Translations under genes and position numbers: made by a program
Assembly (NCBI GenBank): GCA_963778945.1
Contig: CAVZWL010000014.1
Span: 186,001-250,000, forward strand
Reading direction: 5' to 3'
From: Fen-1254 sp963778945
GTDB taxonomy: Bacteria; Bacteroidota; Ignavibacteria; UBA10030
Length of the DNA: 64,000 nucleotides
In this document: positions 58,674 through 64,000 of the stretch, one piece after another
How positions within the stretch are numbered: position 1 is the first letter of the stretch
Layout: every line of letters starts with the position of its first letter
Notes under the pieces: generated by a model
Database searches by the model: none
What the model was told of the DNA's origin: nothing
What the model saw: only the letters and a program-made list of their open reading frames with translations

Positions 58674-59211
58674 AGTCTGCTCTACACGCAATTACTTATA
58701 TGTTTTCTTAATGAACAATTTTGCTATACTCTTTAATAATTTTATTTTTTAAAAAACAGACCGGTTGTAAAGGTTCGAATCACCGAAACAGGAGACTGGC
58801 CGAATGCTTCCTTTAAAGAATTGGAAAAAAGATAATGATGCGGAATCATCGGCCGACAGCAGCGGCTCCCTTTGAATGAGTTAAAATATCTCCTGCACCA
58901 GATGCCTTAACGGATCGGATATTAAAAAATGATCAAGCAGGTTTTTTAAACGAAAATATCGGGAAATTAGACCGATTTTTTCAAGTAAAACCATGCATTT
59001 GGTGCGCTTTTGAAGAATAAAATTTATATCGCAGGGGTTTAAAATTTTCTTTATTCCATTGAGTAATACACTTGATTTTAATTTGAAGAAACCCCATATT
59101 CTTCTCAATCGAGAATGCAAAACGTGAACGCATTTCTCGGAAAACAAATGAAAAGTGCGCAGCAGGTCAATTAACGTTTTCATTCATTCACATCCTATTG
59201 AGGAGAAAGCA
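58674..59211. other. AT-rich region with competing coding readings
   Basis: On the plus strand, pieces in different frames read like one small protein: MNNFAILFNNFIF, RPVVKVRITETGDWPNASF, RQQRLPLNELKYLLHQMP and LTDRILKNDQAGFLNENIGK, then RFFQVKPCIWCAFEE with a stop at 59018. It would need at least three indels. On the minus strand, 58881-59183 is one open frame of 100 codons (MKTLIDLLRTFHLFSEKCV) with AGGA upstream. The two overlap, so at most one is likely genuine. No known domain is visible in either. Confidence 0.35.
59072..59100 (+). promoter_or_regulatory. Candidate promoter for the 52-residue membrane peptide gene
   Basis: On the plus strand, TTGATT (59072-59077) and CATATT (59095-59100) are 17 bases apart. 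Transcription would start near 59107, giving a leader of about 105 bases before the ATG at 59212. Confidence 0.35.
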
Positions 59212-59370
59212 ATGACTCACACTCATATTATTTTATTAGTAATCGGTGAAGTTGTCTCTTTTGCTTTATTTCTTTATGTCCTTTATCTTTTTGGCGGCAT
59301 GTATCAGCATGTAAAAAAGATTGCAGAAAAGGTCGAGATTCTAGAAAAGAAATTGGAAAAAAACGGATAA
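59212..59370 (+). CDS. Small membrane protein with a coiled-coil tail, 52 residues
   Basis: A plus-strand gene with a strong ribosome site (AGGAG at 59201-59205, six bases before the ATG). The protein starts MTHTHIILLVIGEVVSFALF, has one membrane helix (about residues 5-27, ending in LYLFGG), then a heptad-like charged helix (HVKKIAEKVEILEKKLEKNG). It is probably a bitopic inner-membrane peptide with a cytoplasmic coiled coil. No family is recognised. The open frame extends upstream to 59155, but the ribosome site fixes 59212. Confidence 0.65.
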   Translation: MTHTHIILLVIGEVVSFALFLYVLYLFGGMYQHVKKIAEKVEILEKKLEKNG

Positions 59371-59567
59371 AACATAGAGGCCATCGAGCCAATTGCTTCT
59401 GCGAACGATCTCAAAGGATAAAGATCGCAGCAAAGATATGCCTTGGAAGCACTCCTCGCCACACAATGCAGGAAGACGGCTCTTCAAATCATCATGGAGC
59501 CTGCAACTTCTGATGAGGATTTGAGAGAGGGATAATGATTTACTCGTTTCCGGCCCGAAAGATCCCT
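59371..59567 (+). other. Structured 3' region between the small membrane gene and its terminator
   Basis: No confident gene. Local stems are possible (CGATCT with AGATCG near 59412-59433; GAAGA-CGGC-TCTTC near 59472). Continuing in the frame of the upstream gene, two stretches separated by TAA codons read protein-like (ASANDLKG and ALEALLATQCRKTALQIIME), while another frame is also open. It may be a long 3' UTR, a small RNA or a decayed gene. Confidence 0.35.
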
Positions 59568-59599
59568 AAAGCTCTGTGCTGATAACACAGAGCTTTTTT
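59568..59599 (+). terminator. Strong intrinsic terminator on the plus strand
   Basis: AAGCTCTGTG pairs with CACAGAGCTT across a seven-base loop and is followed by a run of six T. It closes the transcript carrying the 52-residue membrane protein gene. The stretch 59600-59782 after it holds nothing recognisable. Confidence 0.9.
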
Positions 59600-59782
59600 G
59601 TTTCTTTTCAGCTGTTCTATGAATAAGCTTTACAATGTACTCAGCAACGCGTATTCTCAATCGCAGCAGTGCAAATTTGGCCGCAGATATCGGCTGTGTA
59701 CTGGAATACCGTGCAAAAGTATTTTCATATTCGTTAGAGTGTGTTCCATTGTTCCATACTTTACTTTTTACGAGTGCCAGTT

Positions 59783-60963
59783 CTAAAAAATGATATTGTA
59801 TTTCATGATGCCCGCCATTAAATCAAGATGCGAAAGTTTCCGATCGACACAGGAGAACAGCTTTTTTGCCGCACTATCCGGCATATCTTTTATGCCTGCT
59901 TTGAACAATTCTATTTTCGTCTCGATTCCGCTGCTTATCCCTAAAGAAGGTTGTAAGTTCGGAAAAGTTTCTCAAGAAAGAGCCGACTATGAATAAAAAA
60001 AGCGCGGTAGACATACGTCCTGAACTCTTCATTATCCCGGAGGCTGTCAAGATTTTGTTTTGTTGTTCGCGTTTGAAAATCAAGTATCTGGTCGATGGCC
60101 TCCGGAAAAACATATCGACGGGCAATGAGCATATGAAGAAAGAGATCACGAATTTCGATAAGATGATTGGTATCTGCGTCCAGAACTTCTTCTCCCAATG
60201 CATCGCGCTGGGAAAGAATGAACTCGGTATTCAATTCTTTAAAAGTGCCTATTTTGATGGTTTTGCCGCCGATTTCACCCAGATAACTATCAAGGCCTTT
60301 GGGCACAATTTCAGTCACCGTGACACATTGAAAACCCTGTGTGGATAATTCCGGCATATATTCTTTTATCTTTGCGAACCATGCACGATTTTCGTTCATG
60401 TGCCAGTCGATAATTCCTTCAAGTTTGCTTTCAATAGTGGTTTTTTCGCGAATATGATAATTGATCGCGTCCGACCTGTATTTTCTCTCAATTGCGGCCA
60501 TCAGCACATTTGTCAATTCTTTAACTGTGATATCATAATCCAAGTGTGAAAACAACTGCGGATATTTGTTCTGAATCATTTTAAAAAAAATATCATGGCC
60601 TTCACTTTTTCTGATCCACGGAATCAAAGAATCATAGCCGACTGTCTGCTTCAGTTCTTCAAGGACAGGGACTTTTTTAAGGTCTTTGAGAAATGAGATA
60701 GTTTTTTCATAATTCATTCTTCTCCCATTGAGGTAATGCATGGTTCCCTGCGCGCTCGGTGTATCCAGACCGAATTCCTCAAAGACAAAACCTTCCGAAG
60801 TGTTTTTTAGCATTTCCGAAAGTTCGGTCTTTCGTATTCGTATATGAATGGAGGGGGCAAAATCCCTGACAATAAGATCGAATTCTTTATCAGGAAATTT
60901 CTTTCTCAATTCGACTAAGGCATTTTCGGTTACTGTGCGAATTTGAATAGTTATATCATTCAT
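59783..60963 (-). CDS. Hypothetical protein, about 392 residues, C-terminus frameshifted
   Basis: I do not recognise the family. The likely start is the ATG at 60963 (MNDITIQIRTVTENALVELR); the open frame extends to 61017, but that part lies within the terminator of tRNA-Phe. The protein is soluble and mainly helical/charged (FPDKEFDLIVRDFAPSIHIR, EGIIDWHMNENRAWFAKIKE, IEIRDLFLHMLIARRYVFP). The first frame stops at 59941, but the next frame continues with GISSGIETKIELFKAGIKD and HLDLMAGIMKYNIIF to a TAG at 59783-59785, suggesting an indel near 59950. No catalytic or membrane motif is evident. Confidence 0.6.
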
Positions 60964-60981
60964 GATCTGCCTCCAGTACGC

Positions 60982-61019
60982 AAAAAGTGTTAGCAGACTA
61001 TGAGCAGCTACTAACACTT
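60982..61019 (-). terminator. Intrinsic terminator downstream of tRNA-Phe
   Basis: On the minus strand AAGTGTTAG (61011-61019) pairs perfectly with CTAACACTT (60985-60993), followed by five U residues. It lies 23 bases after the tRNA 3' end and just before the hypothetical gene start. Confidence 0.7.
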
Positions 61020-61042
61020 CGAGGAAAAAACGGCGTTTTTAG

Positions 61043-61115
61043 TGGACAGGGACGGGATTGAACCGCCGACACATGGATTTTCAGTCCATTGCTCTACCAA
61101 CTGAGCTACCTGTCC
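61043..61115 (-). tRNA. tRNA-Phe (anticodon GAA)
   Basis: A 73-base cloverleaf. The 7-bp acceptor stem GGACAGG pairs with CCTGTCC; the D-arm contains GCTCAGTTGGTAGAGC; the anticodon stem-loop is ATGGA-CTGAAAA-TCCAT with anticodon GAA; the T-arm is GGCGG-TTCAATC-CCGTC. The discriminator is A. The CCA end is not encoded (the next bases are CT), so it must be added after transcription. Confidence 0.97.
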
Positions 61116-61133
61116 ATACAAGGAAAATATAGT

Positions 61134-61171
61134 AAAAACGAATCCCGCTTAAACAAAGTCTAAACGGGATT
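61134..61171 (-). terminator. Hairpin with T run between acyl-CoA dehydrogenase and tRNA-Phe
   Basis: On the minus strand AATCCCG (61165-61171) pairs with CGGGATT (61141-61147), followed after two bases by TTTTT. It may end the acyl-CoA dehydrogenase transcript, although it lies about 170 bases after that stop. It also overlaps a weak TTGTTT/TACTAT promoter-like pair for the tRNA. Between 61172 and 61343 I see no convincing gene. Confidence 0.45.
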
Positions 61172-61343
61172 GTATCCGCTACCTTTAAAAACTATGAGAC
61201 TTTTACTACAAAGTCAAGAGATATGGACGATTGCGCATTGACTCATGAGCTGGATGCAGAAGCGGCGAATCTGTCTCCGGTTAAGAAACGCATTCCAGCG
61301 AATATTGCTTTTCGTCCACCCTTCAATGCATGTATTCCCGGAA

Positions 61344-62486
61344 TTAAAGGATTCCATTTTTTTTCAAGACATCGCGCGCAATCACAAGGCGCTGGATTTC
61401 ATTTGTGCCCTCGAAGATTGGATTGATGCGTGCATCGCGATAAAACCGTTCCACAGGAAGTTCGCGGGAATAGCCCATGCCTCCATGAATTTGTACCGCA
61501 AGGTCGGCGACTTTGCACAATCCCTCGGAGCAAAACAATTTTACGTGTGCCGATTGACGAGAAATTGATTTTTTAGCGTCGTAATCGACTGCTGTCCGGT
61601 AGATGATAGACTCCATAGCATAGATCGTTGTCGCTATATTGGCAATCATAAATTGAACGGCTTCAAAATGCGATATAGGTTCGTCAAATTGTTTGCGTTC
61701 CTTTGCATACTTGACGGAAAGCTCCAATAATTCTTTCGATGCACCAAGACAAGCTGCACCAAGACCAAGCCGGCCGGTGTCGAGTGTTTTCATTGCGACA
61801 AGAAACCCGCGGCCGTCTTCACCGATAATATTTTCCTTCGGAACCCGGACGTTGTCGAACGATATTGCATTGGTCATGCTTCCGCGAATTCCCATTTTAT
61901 GTTCGGGAGGACCTGCATGAAACCCTTTTGATTTTGTCTCCACGACAAAACCCGTGATACCGCGATCGGTTCGCGCAAAAACAGAGAGAACGTCTGCTAA
62001 ACCGCCGTTTGTTATCCACATTTTTTCGCCGTTTATAATCCAATCATCTCCATCGCGATGCGCCTTTGTTCGGAGATTGAACGAATCTGATCCTGCGGAT
62101 GCTTCAGTCAATGCAAAACCGCCGATCATTTTCCCTTCAGCCAATGGAACCAGGTATTTTTTCTTCAATTCTTCCGACCCGCCGACATAAATTGCATTTG
62201 CACCGATGGATTGATGCGCGCCGATAAATGTAGCCGTTGCAAGACATCCGCGCCCTATTTCTTCCTGCATGATGCAATACCCGGCCTCTCCAAATCCGCC
62301 GCCTCCGTATTCCGTCGGAAACGAAGCTCCCATCAACCCAAGTTCGCCGAGTTTTTGAATAAGTTCGCGCGGGATTTTTTCTTCTTCATCGATTTTCCTT
62401 GCGATGGGTTTGATTTCCGCGTTTGTAAAATCACGAACCATCTCACGCAGCATTTTTTGTTCTTCCGTAAGGACAAAGTTATCCAT
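61344..62486 (-). CDS. Acyl-CoA dehydrogenase
   Basis: A 380-residue FAD-dependent acyl-CoA dehydrogenase. Family elements: the opening LTEEQKMLREMVRDFTNAEI, FALTEASAGSDSFNLRTKA (first signature), WITNGGLADVLSVFAR, AVQFMIANIATTIYAMESII, and HGGMGYSRELPVERFYRDAR, then IFEGTNEIQRLVIAR with the catalytic Glu in EGTNE. It fits short/branched-chain or glutaryl-like ACADs in length; chain specificity cannot be read from sequence. The frame is intact. The neighbouring enoyl reductase suggests lipid metabolism. Confidence 0.93.
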   Translation of the reverse strand: MDNFVLTEEQKMLREMVRDFTNAEIKPIARKIDEEEKIPRELIQKLGELGLMGASFPTEYGGGGFGEAGYCIMQEEIGRGCLATATFIGAHQSIGANAIYVGGSEELKKKYLVPLAEGKMIGGFALTEASAGSDSFNLRTKAHRDGDDWIINGEKMWITNGGLADVLSVFARTDRGITGFVVETKSKGFHAGPPEHKMGIRGSMTNAISFDNVRVPKENIIGEDGRGFLVAMKTLDTGRLGLGAACLGASKELLELSVKYAKERKQFDEPISHFEAVQFMIANIATTIYAMESIIYRTAVDYDAKKSISRQSAHVKLFCSEGLCKVADLAVQIHGGMGYSRELPVERFYRDARINPIFEGTNEIQRLVIARDVLKKNGIL

Positions 62487-62528
62487 AAATCATTCCTACT
62501 CTTGAATAAAGGGTTTCAACGATGTGTA

Positions 62529-63362
62529 TTAAGATTTCTTTTGACCGATATAGCCGACGATATCCTCCGCGCCGTCTACACCGATGACGTTTCCGGAGAC
62601 CCATTGTGCGCCGTCTTGGGACAGAAGCCCGATGACCTTTGCAATATCTTCCGGCGTTGTTAGACGTCCGCTTGGATTCTTATGGCGTGCTATTTCAATC
62701 ATTCCGGCATGCCCGGGAATTTTGCGAAGCGCAGGCGTATCGGTAACCCCGGCCATAATTGCGTTAGCAGTTATTCCATACGGCCCCAGTTCCATAGCAA
62801 GCTGCCGGATATGCGATTCAAGACTTGCTTTCGCAGCTGATACGGCTCCGTAACTAGGTATCGCGCTGTGTCCGCCGGAGCTTGTCATTCCGAAAATTCT
62901 TCCTCCCCGTTTCATAAGACCCCTCGCCACCAAACCTTGCGTCCAGTAAACAATACTGTGAGCCATAACATCAACTGTCATTTGCATTTGTGCCTGCGTA
63001 AGAGCATCTTCCGGTTTTTTCGCAATGAACGGCTTGAGGGAGCCGAAAGCCAGCGAATGAAGGAGAACTTTAATCGTCGAGCCGGGTTCCTGTGCAAATT
63101 GTTCTTGAATATCATCAAGCGTTTCGGACTGCTTAATGGAATCGGCCGCATTGATATTATAAAAAACCGACTTAGCACCGGTATGTTTGATTTCTTTTAT
63201 AATGTCTTGAACCAGAGGCATCGTTGCCTGCCGGTCCAGATGGATGCCGAAAATACTATATCCTGTCCGAGCTAATTCGATTGCCGCAGCTCCGCCAAAA
63301 CCGCTCGATGCGCCGAGAATCAAAGCCCATTCGTTATGCCGTGCTTTAGTGTCTGTTTTCAT
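62529..63362 (-). CDS. Enoyl-ACP reductase, SDR type (FabL/FabI-like)
   Basis: A 277-residue short-chain dehydrogenase. The nucleotide site is ILGASSGFGGAAAIELA, and the catalytic pair is Tyr and Lys in SYGAVSAAKASLESHIRQLA, spaced Y-x6-K as in FabI and FabL rather than the Y-x3-K of ordinary SDRs. VNAI-like ANAIMAGVTDTPAL and VSGNVIGVDGAEDI complete the fold. The NADPH-type GxxxGxG start favours FabL over FabI. It would reduce enoyl-ACP in the last step of fatty-acid elongation. No FabI is visible elsewhere in the window. Confidence 0.82.
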   Translation of the reverse strand: MKTDTKARHNEWALILGASSGFGGAAAIELARTGYSIFGIHLDRQATMPLVQDIIKEIKHTGAKSVFYNINAADSIKQSETLDDIQEQFAQEPGSTIKVLLHSLAFGSLKPFIAKKPEDALTQAQMQMTVDVMAHSIVYWTQGLVARGLMKRGGRIFGMTSSGGHSAIPSYGAVSAAKASLESHIRQLAMELGPYGITANAIMAGVTDTPALRKIPGHAGMIEIARHKNPSGRLTTPEDIAKVIGLLSQDGAQWVSGNVIGVDGAEDIVGYIGQKKS

Positions 63363-63405
63363 TCGCTAACAGCTCCTTGCAGATGAATATCATTATCCCG
63401 TCTTT

Positions 63406-64000
63406 CTACTCTACCGTCACGCTCTTTGCAAGATTGCGCGGCTGGTCGACATTGCAGCCTCGAAATACCGCGATACGATACGCCAGAAGCTGAAGCGGGA
63501 TAACCGTAAGAATCGGCGCCAGCATGTCCAATGTTTTAGGTACGAGAATGCGGTAATCGGCAAGCTGGTTCATTTCCGATTCGTCTTCATTGACAATGGC
63601 AATGACACGCCCTCTTCTCGCCTTTACTTCCTGTATGTTGCTCATGACTTTTTCATAGGAACCATCCCGCGGTGCAATAAACACAACGGGCATATTTTTA
63701 TCGATCAGCGCTATGGGACCATGCTTCATTTCTGCTGCAGGGTAACCTTCCGCATGAATATACGATATTTCTTTTAGCTTAAGCGCCCCTTCTAATGCAA
63801 CCGGAAAATTATATCCGCGTCCGAGATACAAAAAGTTGCGCATTTCCTTAAATTCGTTTGCGATGAGATCGATTTGTTTCGTATCGTTGAAGATCGATCT
63901 GACTTTCCCCGGCAGCAGTTTCAATTCATGCGCAATTTCTCTTCCCGCTTCTTCCGACATTCCTTTTTTCCGCGCCAGAAGAAGCGTCACCAATGCAAGC
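63406..64000 (-). CDS. glmS: Glutamine-fructose-6-phosphate aminotransferase, C-terminal part
   Basis: The C-terminal sugar-isomerase (SIS) portion of GlmS, which makes glucosamine-6-phosphate. It has FLYLGRGYNFPVALEGALKLK, ISYIHAEGYPAAEMKHGPIA and the universal ending NVDQPRNLAKSVTVE. The reading frame is open to the right edge, so the N-terminal glutaminase domain lies outside the window. The stop at 63406 is the normal GlmS end. Confidence 0.96.
   Translation of the reverse strand, partial: LALVTLLLARKKGMSEEAGREIAHELKLLPGKVRSIFNDTKQIDLIANEFKEMRNFLYLGRGYNFPVALEGALKLKEISYIHAEGYPAAEMKHGPIALIDKNMPVVFIAPRDGSYEKVMSNIQEVKARRGRVIAIVNEDESEMNQLADYRILVPKTLDMLAPILTVIPLQLLAYRIAVFRGCNVDQPRNLAKSVTVE

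Noticed and set aside
58755..58800. tRNA-like words (GGTTCGAATC and GGAGACTGGCCGA) suggesting a tRNA-Ser
   Set aside because: The T-arm word has no pairing stem and the order of arms is wrong; no acceptor stem can be built.
59371..59545. Stop-codon read-through of the 52-residue gene
   Set aside because: Two TAA codons interrupt the frame, another frame is equally open, and TAA serves as a normal stop elsewhere in the window.
59371..59600. SRP (4.5S) RNA or another known ncRNA before the plus-strand terminator
   Set aside because: The conserved SRP apical motif and other known RNA signatures are not present; only local stems are seen.
1..64000. CRISPR array, rRNA operon or prophage
   Set aside because: No regularly spaced long repeats, no rRNA-like conserved stretches and no phage structural or lysis genes were found.

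Overview
The window looks like chromosome from a Gram-negative bacterium of the Bacteroidota/Chlorobiota/Ignavibacteriota group. This is an inference from gene content, not from a marker phylogeny. Supporting evidence: an Omp85 (BamA/TamA) protein and another outer-membrane barrel, a futalosine-type menaquinone cluster with a long-form UbiD, the syntenic block ybeY-smg-topA-xerC-hpf-hprK, a DUF2795 protein, and SpmA/SpmB homologues in an otherwise non-sporulator-like gene set. Nearly every gene is on the minus strand. The exceptions are one IS transposase and one 52-codon membrane-peptide gene.

Layout, in coordinate order (transcription runs right to left): rsmI-like (partial), AI-2E transporter, dut, barrel protein, spmB, spmA (1-5331); the menaquinone region mqnC, TIR-like protein, mqnE-mqnA fusion, ubiD, ubiX, ubiA (5605-12699), transcriptionally behind metG, holB and bamA/tamA (12710-17969); DUF2795 and an M23 peptidase with its own promoter and terminator (17981-19366); a long operon lysS, ctpA, DUF3108, gamma-carbonic anhydrase, MBL hydrolase, hypothetical, ybeY, smg, topA, xerC, hpf, hprK (19380-31025); malQ, rluB, scpB, scpA, trpS, HNH nuclease (31052-37202); an insertion sequence of about 1.3 kb (37458-38776); aroC, degP, recO, mtnA, pfkB, Nudix, pseudouridine synthase, TrmH methylase (38872-46819); dienelactone hydrolase, comEC, alkaline-phosphatase-superfamily enzyme, dtd, prmC, hypothetical, MFS (46925-54459); response regulator, amidohydrolase, glycerate kinase (54577-58097); an AT-rich accessory stretch with small unknown genes (58351-60963); tRNA-Phe, acyl-CoA dehydrogenase, enoyl-ACP reductase and the C-terminal part of glmS (61043-64000).

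About half of the genes, including essential ones (topA, prmC, aroC, bamA), are interrupted by single-base shifts. Conserved sequence continues in another frame across each break, and several breaks sit in short homopolymers. I read these as consensus indel errors and annotate each such gene as one continuous CDS, stating where the frame changes.

Functionally the window is mostly housekeeping: menaquinone synthesis from chorismate, envelope assembly, chromosome segregation (ScpAB, XerC, TopA), translation and rRNA/tRNA maintenance. The most unusual points are the MqnE-MqnA single polypeptide, a divergent TIR-like (PF10137-type) protein translationally coupled to it, a ScpB with a long acidic tail, the repeated left end of the IS, a heptamer microsatellite, and the AT-rich region with overlooked small genes. 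I found no CRISPR array, rRNA, prophage or obvious new defence island.
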